DNA from: Tolypocladium sp. Sup5 PDA-1
Taxonomy: Eukaryota > Ascomycota > Sordariomycetes > Hypocreales > Ophiocordycipitaceae
Direction of reading: 5' to 3'
Assembly (NCBI GenBank): GCA_000750105.3
Contig: JPHH03000033.1
Coordinates: forward strand, 186,001-250,000
Length of the DNA stretch: 64,000 nt
Positions 10,430 through 21,419 of this stretch are shown here, piece by piece. The notes beneath the pieces are model-generated. The model made no database searches. It saw only the letters and a program-made list of their open reading frames with translations, and had not been told where the DNA came from. The stretch's first letter is position 1. Each line of letters begins with the position of its first letter. Both the position numbers and the translations under genes were made by a program.

Positions 10430-11584
10430 GCGCGAATGTTGGTAATGGTAATGGCGATGCCCCATTTCACAAGATCTGTGTAAACTAATATCGTATGATG
10501 ATGAATTTCTTTGCTTCTTTGACCAGTTGCTTGCTCCGTGCCAAACGGGCCAAACAAAAGTGGAATACGCACTCCAGTAGATATAGCTGGTAGTGGCGTA
10601 TATAGGCGTGGATCTCTGAATGTGACAGTGACGGATCGAGAATATCCTTGTACCCTCATGGGAAAGCCAAGCAGGACACAGGTATTAACCATTCTGGGTT
10701 TGCCATCAGCTGTCGGCAGTACATTCAGACTCTTTGGTTGTCCGGAACACGCTGTTGTCCCCGGCGGGTTTGGTGGCATCCCCGATCGGGTAAGACGCCC
10801 TTGCCGCCATTAGTCCCAGCCCTTACCATGACCCTCCATCGCCTAGCGCCCGTGTATAAACCGACCTCCATCCTCCCCCTTCGACTTATTATACTCTTAA
10901 CTTCTCTTCTCCTCTTTCCCTCCCATTAGCTCCGTCGGCCATCCCGCCTTCGCTCCCTATCTTTCTCTATTTTCTATCTGCGCCAATCCCTCATTTCGCG
11001 GACTCGTCATTTCGGCCAAGGGACGACCTGTTTCACGCCCCGTCACGTGCCAAGCGTTCTTATACGCCGTAAGTGTTCACCGTATCTGTATCGTTTGGGT
11101 TCAATGCCTCTTGCGCCGGTCCGTTTTCTTTGCGCTTGACCGGAACAGCGTCGGTTCTTTGCTAAATGGCTTAGTTCACGCTATTTGGCAAGCACTGCCT
11201 TCGCTCGTTTAACTCCCTTCCATTCGGCTAGGTAACTTTCACCATTCTTCGATACAAAGTCCTAAATTATTGGGCTTCGACCCCTTCGCCTTGTGTCTAA
11301 CCCACACAGGCCCTGTCATCCATTCAAGGGTGTTAATCGAGGTCTATGATAACGCTACACGAGTCATGCATCGGTTTGCTGTCGTAAGCAGCAACGTCAT
11401 CGTGTCGTGCAACCGAGTCCTAGATAGGTAGAAGCAGCGGGACCTCACTTTTGTTCTCAGATAAGTACTCCGCAGGCCACCGCAAACCCTCCCGCCTCCA
11501 CATCTGTGACTCCGCAATTGGCATTAGCTCTTCTCTTCCAACACCGAAGTTCTTTCCTTTCGATGCGCGCAAAGCACGCTTGAC
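10430..11584. other. Intergenic / 5' leader of the Rho-like gene
   Basis: The stretch is 1.15 kb. From about 10860 to 11020 it is strongly pyrimidine-rich (CT tracts), as is common just upstream of fungal transcription starts, so much of 11000-11584 is probably 5' untranslated leader. No gene was recognised. Confidence 0.5.
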
Positions 11585-12539
11585 ATGGCTATGAAAGACC
11601 GAACACTTTTGATAGTCGGAGACGATGGTTGCGGCAAAACCTCTCTGCTAAGGCAAGTTCCTCCCACGTAGGAGCTCCCGATTCCGAGGGGCCTAATAAA
11701 TACCTTTCAAGCCTCCCTAACAGCTCATTCACTGAGACTTTGCATGCCAGTGTGCTCTTCAACGGAACGTTCCCTAAAGTAAGTCTGCTACCACTGTATT
11801 TCACCTATACCAGTCGAGGCCATTGTGCGTGAGCTCAACATGCATCGACAGCGCTGCACCGTTATACAACTTCTCGCTAATATCTTCGCCCCAAGACTGC
11901 TCCCACAGTGGTTGAGAGCTACATTTCCAACGTGAAGATCGGACCGAAGCAAGTCAAGCTGGCTCTTCGGGACTCAACCGATGGAAATGATCACATACGC
12001 CTTCGTCTCCAATCATATGCTGGCACTCACGTCATCCTGATCTCCTTCGCCGTGGACTCTCCAGACTCTTTTAAGAACGTCGAAGACATGGTACCGTCAA
12101 GCCCCCTGTTGCCCAATACCGTTCACGAGCATTGACTGGCGTGTTCGTCTTATCCAGTGGATATCCGAAGTTCTTCACAACGCCCTGGGTTTGCCTATTA
12201 TTCTAGTTGGCTGCAAAAGCGACTTGCGGTATGACCAAGATACGATAGAAAGGCTCCAGAAAGAAGGGGGAAAGCCTATTTCATCTGATGAGGTACATGT
12301 TGTTATTTCCCTCCAACCCCAGTCGGGTTTCACGCTCTCCAGATACGGGTACAAGTAAATCTGCTGCTAACATCATGAACTACTAGGGTGAGGCGCTCCG
12401 AAAAAGGATTGGGGCGTACAAGTATGTAGAATGCTCGGCAAAGAGTAGCGAAGGTGTTAGAGAGCTGCTCTGTGACGCCGCATACGTTGCTTCTATGCCT
12501 CGCACGGCGAAGAAGAGTAAACACTGCCTGGTAGTTTAA
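11585..12539 (+). CDS. Divergent Rho-family small GTPase with degenerate switch II
   Basis: Five exons (11585-11652, 11724-11778, 11896-12090, 12158-12292, 12387-12539) give 201 residues. Intron 1 has a GC donor (GCAAGT). Seen: P-loop GDDGCGKTSLL (residues 12-22), switch I with PTVVESY (44-50), nucleotide-binding CKSDLR (125-130), ECSAKS (166-171), a Rho-type insert helix, and a basic tail ending in the prenylation box CLVV (198-201). The invariant DTAGQE of Rho is replaced by DSTDGN (67-72), so the DxxG glycine and catalytic glutamine are missing. Rho GTPases act at the plasma membrane in polarity and wall synthesis. This one is likely GTPase-defective or a pseudo-GTPase. Confidence 0.85.
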
Positions 12540-13335
12540 AACGCTCTCCGGGCTCCAGCGTGTGTCAAGGCCGAGCACAGATAACCTCGCGGTTTGGTAC
12601 TCATCTATAATACGATAAGTTTAGTCTAGCGAATCACCATCATCGCCTCGAAGATGAGCGGCCTCATTTGTCACGGCTACATTCGCCGCTCAGCCATGCA
12701 ATACGCACAGGACGACTACCGCGCAATTCGAATATGGCACGTAAAAACCGTTGTAGAGCCCTATAGGCTGGCTGTAATTACATCCCGCTAAACTACGAAG
12801 CACCATGGATTGGAAACCTGGAAAGCATTGCAATTGAAGAAGCCCTGTACTTCGTACGAAGTAGACGTCGGCGTCCCGCTGCCAAGACCGGCGGAGGTAC
12901 ATCCGGGCATGCATGCATTGGCGTCTTCGGCCCGTCGCGGCTTCGGCAGACGTGCCGAACCAGCCAAGCCTCTTATTTGTCCGAAAAGGCTGCCCAACTA
13001 TTATTCGTCGCTGCAAGTGAGTGTCGACTCGAATTGAGGTGTCGGGAAACCCCCCTGTATCTGACACGATGATTTTCCCTCCGTAGACTTGCCCGCCCGC
13101 AGCTGCGTAAGTTACATTGTGACTCTGTGAGTCACGCCGCATCTTACGGCGGTTGGTGGAGCCTGCATTTAGATGCCGAACCGCGAGCGTCTGGAAGCGT
13201 GACAAACCCCCGCGGGAGCCTGTCAATCGATTCGTCCACCTTTTTCTAAAAAGCCAAACCCTTCTCTGTTTCCTCGCATCCTCGCCCTGTTCACAGCTCC
13301 ATCAAGTTGTCAGTCACGTCGCCATTCCCGCCGCC
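12540..13335. other. Intergenic region
   Basis: About 800 bp between two plus-strand genes. A 178-codon minus-strand ORF (12690-13226) crosses most of it but shows no recognisable domain. I read the region as the 3' flank of the GTPase gene plus the promoter of the transporter gene. Confidence 0.5.
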
Positions 13336-15117
13336 ATGGGCGGTCCAGTCAGCATTCTTAGGCGCCTGGCCGCCATCCCTGACGGTGCCCAAGAGCCTCG
13401 CCCGTACCTTATTCTGGTTGTCGTCTGCTCGGCCATGTTCCTTGACTGTGAGTGTGAAGCGACGCGTGCATGTGCCTCGACAAGTCGGCTTACGAGAACC
13501 TCTCCCAGTGTCGAACCTCTCGGCAGTCACCATCGCACTGCCAACTATCGGGCAACAGCTCAACACCAACCAGGCGCAGCTGCAATGGGTCATCTCGGCA
13601 TACGCCTTGACGGTAAGACCTCCCTCAACCCTTCGAGCCCTCTATGCTATGGCAACAACGTAGGCTTACACCGCGCCCCCCAGTTCGGGAGCTTCCTCCT
13701 CCTCGGCGGCCGCGGCGGCGACATGTTCGGCCACCGCCGCGTCCTGCTCTTCGGCTCCTACCTCTTCGCCCTCTTCACGCTCCTCTGCGCGCTGGCGCCG
13801 ACCTTCCCCGCGCTCGTCGTCGGCCGTGCCTTCCAGGGCATCGGCGCCGGCTTCACCATCCCCTCGGCCCAGGCGCACGTCGCCATCCACTTCCCCGGCC
13901 CCAGGGAGCGCGCCCGCGCGCTGGGCTTCTGGGCCGCCGCGGGCTCCATGGGCTTCATCACGGGGCTCATCCTGGGCGGCGTGCTGACCGCGCTGCTGAG
14001 CTGGCGCTGGATCTTCTGGGTCTCGCTCATCCTGTCGGGCGTCGTGGTGCCGGCTGCGCATGTGGCGCTTCCCCGGGCTGCCGCCGCCGCCGCCACGCCG
14101 CCTGCTCCGACGGCGGACTCGGCCCCACATGAGAGCGGCGCCGTGCCGGCGGAGACGGGGACAGAGAACGAGACGCAGAAGAAGCTGTTCCACACCATCA
14201 AGGCTCGCATGGTCCGCTTCGACGTCCTCGGAATCTGTCTCGGCGTCCCCGGCCTGCTCCTCCTGACCTACGCCCTGACATCCGCCCACACCTCGGGCTG
14301 GGCCTCGCCGCCCATCATCTCGACCCTCGTCCTCGCCGTCGCCCTGCTCGCCCTCTTCGCCCTCCAGGAGTCGCGTGCCAGCCAGGCGCTCCTCAGCCCG
14401 CGCCTCTTCCGCAGCCCGTCCTTTAACCTGACGCTCGTCCTCGCCGTCGCCACCTACGCCGTTCGCCAGGCCTGCTCCTACTTCCTCACCCTGCAGCTGC
14501 AGTCGTACGGCAACTCGCCCCTGCACACCGCCCTGCTGTTCCTGCCCGTCGGCGTGGCCGCGCTGCTGGCCAACTCCGTCGCCGGCCGGCTGGTGCCCCT
14601 GCTCGGCGCGCGCGCCATGTTCGTCCTCGGCTGGGCGCTGTGCATCCCCGGCGTGGCACTCTTCAGCTTCATCACGCCCTCGTCGAGCTACTGGCGCTTC
14701 ACGTTCCCGGGCATGGTGCTGTACATCGTGGGCCTGAGCGCCGTGTACATCACGGCCAACTTCGTCGTCGTGTCGTCGGCGTCCAGGAGTGACCAGGGCA
14801 CCGTGGCGGGCGTGTTCAACGTGGCTCTGCAGGTCGGCGGCAGCGTCATCGGCCTGGCCGTTCTAACGGCGGTGGCAGACGGCGTCAACGACCGCTTCGG
14901 TGACGAGACCGGCCGGCTTTCCGAGGTCGGCTACCGGAGCGTGTACTACTCGTGCCTCATCCTGTGCGTCGTCGCCCTCGTCTTGAGTCTGTTTGCGATT
15001 CAAGTGCCCGAGGCCATGCGTGGGACCATCTGGAAGAGAAAGCAGGTGGCGGCCACTGCGCCGTCAGAACTTGCAGTTGTCAGTCAACACGGGGGCCAAG
15101 GTCGGCCAAGTGACTGA
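13336..15117 (+). CDS. MFS drug:H+ antiporter, DHA2 (14-spanner) family
   Basis: Three exons (13336-13447, 13509-13612, 13684-15117) give 549 residues. The gene is very GC-rich in third positions. Family marks: first helix reaching LDLSNLSAVTIALPTI, the cytoplasmic loop motif GGRGGDMFGHRR (MFS motif A position, near residue 82), GRAFQGIGAGF, the AGSMGFITGLILGGVL stretch of helix 5 (motif C), a long central hydrophilic loop with Ala/Pro repeats, and about 14 hydrophobic segments. These exporters expel toxic small molecules or secondary metabolites at the plasma membrane. No biosynthetic gene lies beside it, so a general resistance role is more likely than cluster-specific export. Confidence 0.9.
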   Translation: MGGPVSILRRLAAIPDGAQEPRPYLILVVVCSAMFLDCECEATRACASTSRLTRTSPSVEPLGSHHRTANYRATAQHQPGAAAMGHLGIRLDGKTSLNPSSPLCYGNNVGLHRAPQFGSFLLLGGRGGDMFGHRRVLLFGSYLFALFTLLCALAPTFPALVVGRAFQGIGAGFTIPSAQAHVAIHFPGPRERARALGFWAAAGSMGFITGLILGGVLTALLSWRWIFWVSLILSGVVVPAAHVALPRAAAAAATPPAPTADSAPHESGAVPAETGTENETQKKLFHTIKARMVRFDVLGICLGVPGLLLLTYALTSAHTSGWASPPIISTLVLAVALLALFALQESRASQALLSPRLFRSPSFNLTLVLAVATYAVRQACSYFLTLQLQSYGNSPLHTALLFLPVGVAALLANSVAGRLVPLLGARAMFVLGWALCIPGVALFSFITPSSSYWRFTFPGMVLYIVGLSAVYITANFVVVSSASRSDQGTVAGVFNVALQVGGSVIGLAVLTAVADGVNDRFGDETGRLSEVGYRSVYYSCLILCVVALVLSLFAIQVPEAMRGTIWKRKQVAATAPSELAVVSQHGGQGRPSD

Positions 15118-15402
15118 GCACGTCGGGCGGAACGACCAAGGTATGAGAGAAAGACAGTTTGGGTCTTTGCTGTAAGTTAGGTCAGACTGTAAGATCGCGA
15201 TGACAGACCTAGACAGCGACGCCACGAGGCGATAAGAGTCAAGGATGGTGCAGGCTAAGGGATCAGACCACACAGCGAGATGGATTATAGACGTTATATC
15301 TATAAGAAATACGCATAGACAGCAGTCCATGGAGTAACCCCATATCCACAAGTAATACGTCCGTAGAAACCCATCATAATCCATCACAGCCCCCACAACC
15401 CC

Positions 15403-17657
15403 TCATATAAACCCCCCCTGAAACCGCGCCTCCACCGGCGTCCGCACTACACCCTCCTTCGCCGGCGACGGCGGCAGCGTAACCGGCCCCGGCCGCGGCG
15501 GCGCCCACCTCGCCTCCACGCGCTTCGGACTCACCCCTTCGCTCGTGCCGGCACTCGGCGTCCGGTCCAGCGACGGGAACCCCCCCAGCGTTGGCGAGGC
15601 CAGCGGCCCGTCGTCGCGGTAGTTGTTGTCCAGGTCCAGCTGCGCCAGCTCCAACGAGCGCGCCAGGTTCTCGCTCGAGCTGGAGATGGACTTTGCGAGC
15701 GACGGGAACGTAAACGTCGGGCTCGGCAGTCGGGGCGGCGCGGCGGTGGACGCGGGCGAGGACCACGCGGGCGAGAGGCTGGCAGTGTCGTTGCTGCGCG
15801 CCGTGGACAGCGGCGCCGGGATGGCCGAGCGGCGGGGCTCGGCGCGGTCAAAGCCGGACCAGGCGGGCAGTCTGAAGCCATGCTCGTCGCTGGCATCGGA
15901 CGGTGCTGGCGGCAGCGGTATCCGGGGCGGCTCTAGGCGGCGGCCGCGCGGGAGGCCCTTTGACTTGGGGAAGTCGCCCTCCATCGGCGGCCGCGAAAAG
16001 GGGCTCGAGGACGGGCGCGAGCCGGGCGGGCACGGGGGCTCTGCGTCGTCACTACGCGTGTAGTTGCCCTCGTTCAGGGGCGGTCCGTAGGGGCTCCGCG
16101 GGCTGGGCTCTGCGCGGTCGAGGGACGCAAAGGGCTGGATGGGGCGGAGGGGCCGTGGCGGAGGAGCCCGCGAGCGGTTCTCGGCGCCGAAGCGTGATTT
16201 GAAGCCTCGAGGGGGGCTGGTGGTTCGGCCAGGGCCGTAAACATGTCCAGGATGTGCGCCTGCAGCAGCAGGAGGACCGCCTGGTCGTCGTGCTGCTTCG
16301 AGTGGTGGTGCCCCTGACGGCCGTCGTATCGAGAATGGTGACTCTGCTCGATCGAGCGTTGCAAAGGACGGTGCCGAAGCCGAAGCTGGAATTCCTTGCT
16401 CGGGACTGTCTAGCTGCCGAATAGAGCCCTCTGACCTAGACTCGATAATACTCGGCTCCTTGGTCGCCTCCGTCGACTCGCTCGCCCTGCCTACCGTCTC
16501 CATGCTCGTCTTCCCCCTCGACCCATCCACGCTCGGCCTGGGCACCACAATCCCCCCAAAGTCAAACGCAGCGAAGTTACCGCTGAACCCCTCGACGTGC
16601 CGCGTCCGCCGCGCCGCCGCCTTGCGCCCCTCGTCGTCGAACTGCATCTGCATCGCGAGGCTCGGCCGCCGCGGCTGGTGGAACGTAAAGGTGTCGCGCT
16701 TGGCCAGCACGTTACGGATGACGGGCGCCTCCCAGCTGTCGTCGCGCGCCGAGGTCGCCGGGCTGGGCAGCGAGGCTGTCGCTTCTGCGGCTACGGCTGA
16801 GTCGATATTTCGGAGGGCGCTGGCGTTGGGCCGGGTGTCTGGGTTTATGGCGGAGGATGTCGTGGCGACGGGGGAGAATGCGGGCTCCGAGTTCTTGTCC
16901 GACTCCGGCGGCGAGGGATATCCGGTTGGTGAATGGGGCTCTTCGGGTTTCAACTCGTCTGTGGCGGTGGCCGTGACGTTCTTGTCTGCCTCTGTCTCCG
17001 GCCGCGCCTCGACACCAAACTCAAACTGTCCCAGGGGGCTCTTCGACGTCGCGTTGGCAGCCGGCCCCAACGGCGTCCCCGGGCGACTCCCCGACGTGTC
17101 CTTGCAAAAGTGCACATCTAGCGGGTTCACCCACTCCGTCTTCCTCGTCGCCGGCCGACTCGGGGTCCCCGGCCTCACCCCAGCGCCCCCCAGCGCCGCC
17201 GGCAGCGCCAGGCTCGCCGTGCTGCCGCCCGCAAAGTTGGTCCGCAGGTTCACCTCGGACGCGTTGTGCCGCAAGCCGCCGCCGCCGCCGCCGCCGCCTC
17301 CTAGGCCCTTGGGCGGCGCGAGGTCCGTCATGGACGCCGTCATGCCCGGGTTGCTGAAGACGGCGCGCCAGTTGGACATGCGGCGCGCGGCGGTGGCGGT
17401 CGACGAGTTTGCCGTGCCCGGCCGCGACGACGACGACGAGGCGTTGGGGAACTGCGGGCGGGAGAAGTTTTGCTGGCCGAAGAACTGGCCCTCGCCGAGC
17501 TTGTTTTGGTCGACGCGGTCCCATTTCTGCGGCTGCTTGCCCTGGGCTTTTCTGCGGCGCGCGTGTCAGTGGCTGCTGGAGTTGGAGAGTACGGGCGTGT
17601 ATCGTACTGGGACTTTTTCCTGTCGCCGCCGAGCTTGAGGCCGAAAAAGGAGACCAT
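15403..17657 (-). CDS. Large disordered Ser/Pro-rich protein of unknown function
   Basis: Two exons (17608-17657 and 15403-17551) give 732 residues. The intron (GTACGA..GCCGCAG) joins the start MVSFFGLKLGGDRKK in frame to KAQGKQPQKWDRVDQNKLGEG. The N-terminal 60 residues look conserved and the rest is low-complexity Ser/Pro/Ala/Arg with a poly-Gly run. A short motif, F.SLDRAEP, recurs four times (DNA near 16350, 16118, 15845 and 15568). No enzyme domain, signal peptide or membrane helix is visible. An adaptor or cytoskeleton-associated role is possible but not supported. It is convergent with the transporter gene, 286 bp away. Confidence 0.8.
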
Positions 17658-19275
17658 GTTGGGCGGTAGGTAAGGTAGATATTAGGATTAGGAGCTCTGG
17701 CGCATATGTCAGCTTCTATCGCGCACCTGGCCGGCCGCAGCTCCAAGCTCACAATTAAGAAATGTTCCGCAAATATGGGTTGTATATACAGTCCGCAGCG
17801 AGTGCGACTCTTGAGCATAGAAATCGAGCGAGTGCTGACAGCAGTTTGCTGCCCAGTGGGAGAGTGGATAATTATGTCGCAATCCGCAGCTGTTGCGCCT
17901 CTGCTACTGCAAGAGGACCATTCCAAGGGCGAATATTCCGACGACGAGTAGACTGCCGCCCGCTTGCCACTCCTCTCGCGTATTCAAGCAGGAAACGAGC
18001 GCTTCGTGTTCCGCAGTCGCAATCGTGGGTCGTCGGTCGTCGGGTTCGTCTTCGCAGCGGGGGCGCCGTCGGAGGTTCGCCGCCAAGCAAGCGAGCGTTT
18101 GGCGTCGTCGAGCAGAGCAACAGCAAGAACAAAGCGAGATGAAAAGAACGGATGCGGCTGGCTCTGCCTCACAGGTATTCGTAGACCACGGCGACAAAAG
18201 CAAACGCAGACGAGGCAAACAGGAGGGAGTTTTGCTGCTCCCGCCAACACGAGGTTGTGTGATGGGGAAGCCAAGAAGAGGGGGCGCGATACGATCTAAT
18301 TGCGGATAATTCATTCATCCCATGATCTATCCATCCATCCATCGTCCATACAAACACCCAGAGACGCCGCCAGCCAACGAATCGCCCGCCACCGCTGCGT
18401 TTGCAATTTGGAACTTTGGAAGCGTCCAGACCAGGGCCAACTGAGACCAAACAAATGGCCGGAGTGCAGGGGTCGTCGCTTGCGTCCACGGTCGTCTGGG
18501 TCGGTTTGGTTTGCCCATCAACCGTCAATCCATAATGAGCAGGGGTCGACGATGATGATGATCTGCACAAACACATTGGGTCGTTGTCTCCCCAGATTCT
18601 ATCTACGGCGCCTCGCCCCGTGCATGTCATGTCATGCCTCCATGTCCACCCTCACGGGCCAACACATATCTTGAACACCACTTACCCAACAAACAGCGCG
18701 CCAGCTCGAGCAGCACAATTGCCTTCAACTCTTCCATTGGTACCAAGTACCTAAGCTCCCAGAACCGTAAATTCAGGGGTCTAATGACGGCGGCAGTGCT
18801 AGCGACGGTTCGGCGCTTCCATCTGCAGGGCTGGCCGTGCGTGGTTGGCCCATCCTCTGCCTGCCCCTGACGCTAGCGAGCGGTGATGCAAATTGCCCGC
18901 TTCGAGCATTGGCGGTTCATTGGGGCAACTGTTCCCTCGGGCGTCGTCCTGAACGGGTGGTTATAGGCAATCTATTCCCTACTGTTGGTTGAGACTCTCT
19001 ACGCGATGTTATGAATCTGTACTCGGTTTTTGAGCGCTCTGCAATGCACCTTTGTCTCATCGCCATTCTCCCATTCCCTCACGCTTCCGTCTCGACCAAC
19101 CACGAATCAACGTGGGCCATGTCCCGGCGCTGTCGCTCGTTGACGACAGACACAGCATATTTGCATTCAATGACAGTGTCATCACGGCATCCAATTAGTA
19201 TTATCCAGTCCGTAGAGTTGAGGTATATGTCCGTAATACATGATGTAATATTCCGCTCCAAATATGCAGCCGTTG
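17658..19275. other. Intergenic region
   Basis: The stretch is 1.6 kb, upstream of the disordered-protein gene and downstream of the transporter gene, both on the minus strand. Overlapping short ORFs on both strands near 17700-18630 show no domains and shift frame repeatedly. A short CATC repeat sits near 18329-18342. No supported gene. Confidence 0.5.
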
Positions 19276-20790
19276 TCATCGCGTCCCAGGCAACGGCGCA
19301 ATTGCCAGATTCTCCTTGGCCCGGACATCGTAGTATTGTCGTAGAGGCCACAGTAATATACAGAGGCCACTCAAGCCAACCGCAGCAACGAAGATGACTC
19401 TCCTCCTCGTCGCGATAAAGTACGTCGTACCAGCACGCACCGGCATCATATCCCACATGCTCACCGCCCAGCTGGCAGCTGCGCGAGAGCCCTTGGCCAA
19501 GTGCTCATTCCCAAGCCAGTGGTAGGTGAGGCCCGTGAGGGCAATGGTGTAGCCCACGAATTGAATGGCTGTAATCTGCGTGTTCCAAATGATGACCGAG
19601 ACCACAATTAGGATGATGTTTTTGAAGATGCCCGTCAACGCCATGACGAGCCCAGAAGTCTTTCCTATCTGATGGGACTGTCAGCGGCCATGAGCGTAAG
19701 AGAAGGCAAACAGGGAGCGCCTACTAGATAAACGGTTGTAATGTTAAGAACAAAGGCCACGAGAGCATTGAGAAACAGCAGGCCAAAGCCCGCGTTGGCC
19801 AGGTCGGCCATCTTGAACCGAGGCAATTCAATGAATAAAGCGACAGCAAAGTTCATGACGGCGCACGCGGGCCCAAAGTAGTAGAGCCCAACGAGCGGGT
19901 CCATCTTCATGCCCTTGCGGCTGACGAGGACCTGGATCATAACGAGGCGAATGGCGCCAAAGACGATGCCGCCGACCTGGAACAGAAAGCCGATGAGCGA
20001 GAACTGGATCTCGCCAAGCGAGGCCAGCGCGGCGCCGGCGACGATGAGGAGCATGTTGAGGAGCGTCGAGAGGCTCGGGTCGGCGACGCGCCACAGCCAC
20101 GAGACGACGAGGACGGCGGCGGGATTGGCGGCGTTGAGCATCTGGATGAATGGGACGGAGAGGTAGATGTAGGCAAAGTTGGAGCACACGAGCGACGCCG
20201 AGAAGAAGACGGCGATGGGGATGATGGTGCGGACGTAGAGGCGCGGCGTGATGTTGAGGCCATGGCGGGAGTCGAGCCACGTGGTGGTGCGGGCGAGGAC
20301 TTGGATCGCGACGGTGGTGAAGACAAAGTGCCAACATGTCAGGAGGATGGCTAAAGAGAAGTCAGTAGGCCGCTGCATGTGCCCCAGGAGCGATTCTCGC
20401 CATGGTCCCAGGATCCCTGTGAGGCTGGGCTTGGCAACATGGAATACGGATAGTACGTACGGAATCCTGCGGGTTCATTAGCGTCCAAGATGCTGTCAAT
20501 TGAAGGCACGCGAATGAGAAAAGGTGTCTTACGGAAGCCAGCAGTGTCGATGAGCCACTTGTTGAGCAGAATCGTGAGGTTCGACAGGAAGATCCAGGCC
20601 CTGGGCGGTGAGCAAGTCAGCCTCGGTTCAACTCGGCGTGCACCTCATCGCCGGCGCTCACGCACATGATGCAAGACGAGGCATGCAGCGCCCCCCAGGC
20701 AGGTTGCCTCTTCCCCCGCGCAGCGCCATCATCGGACACGCCAAACGTCGGCGCCGGCTTCGCGGACGACGGCGACGCCGAGGCGGCCAT
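19276..20790 (-). CDS. Triose-phosphate/nucleotide-sugar-type transporter (DMT superfamily)
   Basis: Five exons (20666-20790, 20533-20600, 20461-20466, 19725-20350, 19276-19668) give 405 residues with consistent phases. Family signature AWIFLSNLTILLNKWLIDTA runs into GFRFPILLTCWH, the latter assembled across a 6-nt exon. About ten hydrophobic helices follow, with SVPFIQMLNAANPAAVLV and GLYYFGPACAVMNF in the usual places, and near the C-terminus IGKTSGLVMALTGIFKN. Members of this family exchange sugar phosphates or nucleotide sugars, mostly in the Golgi or ER membrane. The substrate cannot be told from sequence. A basic, Ala/Ser-rich N-terminal tail precedes the first helix. Confidence 0.9.
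20461..20466 (-). other. 6-nt microexon of the transporter gene
   Basis: On the minus strand the six bases GATTCC lie between the acceptor GAACCCGCAG and the donor GTACGT. Joined as C|GA TTC C|CC they encode the RFP of GFRFPILLT, the conserved sequence of this family. Direct splicing of the flanking exons would keep the frame but delete two residues of this motif. Confidence 0.85.
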
Positions 20791-21419
20791 GGCGGCTGGT
20801 CCGGGAGTGAGCTCGGCTCAGGTCAGAGGTCGGCGCGCGCTTGACGGCTGTCCGCCGCACAGCATGGCAGTCCGCGCGCGGTGCAGACTGTAGCGCAGCC
20901 GAGCACCCGTTCCATGGGATGAAGTCGGGATGAAGCTTTTTTCTTGCACTGATGAAATGGAATATGGAGGTCGCAAGGCCAGGCAGGGGGGTGCCAAAAG
21001 GGGAATAGCGCACGTGCTGGCGCAGATTGCCCGTGGCCCGCTTACGTACCCAAAGGGGGCTTGTCGACTTCATGTCATCATGATGCGTCTGTGCATTAAA
21101 GGAGACGTGACTCGAGTACCACGTCGTGCGAGTCGAGCTATAATTGCATATTTAAGGACATCTCTGCGTCCAGATAAAGGCCCCGGGCGGGCCGGTGTGG
21201 CTTCACCATGATGCGACGCCGTCTACATCCACAGCCGCTGCCTCGACTTCGCCGAAAAGATACTACATTGAGATACACCAAACCCGATGATGTTGGCACA
21301 AGGACAGGAATGTTCGCATTTATATATCTCGAGTCTGCCTTCGTCCCCAACCGAGTCCTCCCCAGCCACATAGGTCACACGCGATACGCGTCAATTTCTA
21401 TTTACTCACAGGCGGCCGA
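20791..21419. other. Intergenic region
   Basis: This 630-bp stretch lies between the transporter promoter and the start of the receptor relic. No gene or repeat was recognised. Confidence 0.5.

Noticed and set aside
12690..13226. Minus-strand ORF of 178 codons in an intergenic region
   Set aside because: No domain, no signal peptide, irregular composition; not supported as a gene.
13666..14526. Minus-strand ORF of 286 codons over the transporter
   Set aside because: Glu/Gly/Arg-rich composition produced by the high third-position GC of the DHA2 gene on the other strand.
16460..17638. Plus-strand ORF of 392 codons over the disordered protein gene
   Set aside because: Antisense shadow. The minus strand has the spliced, recognisable N-terminus and the repeated LDRAE motif.
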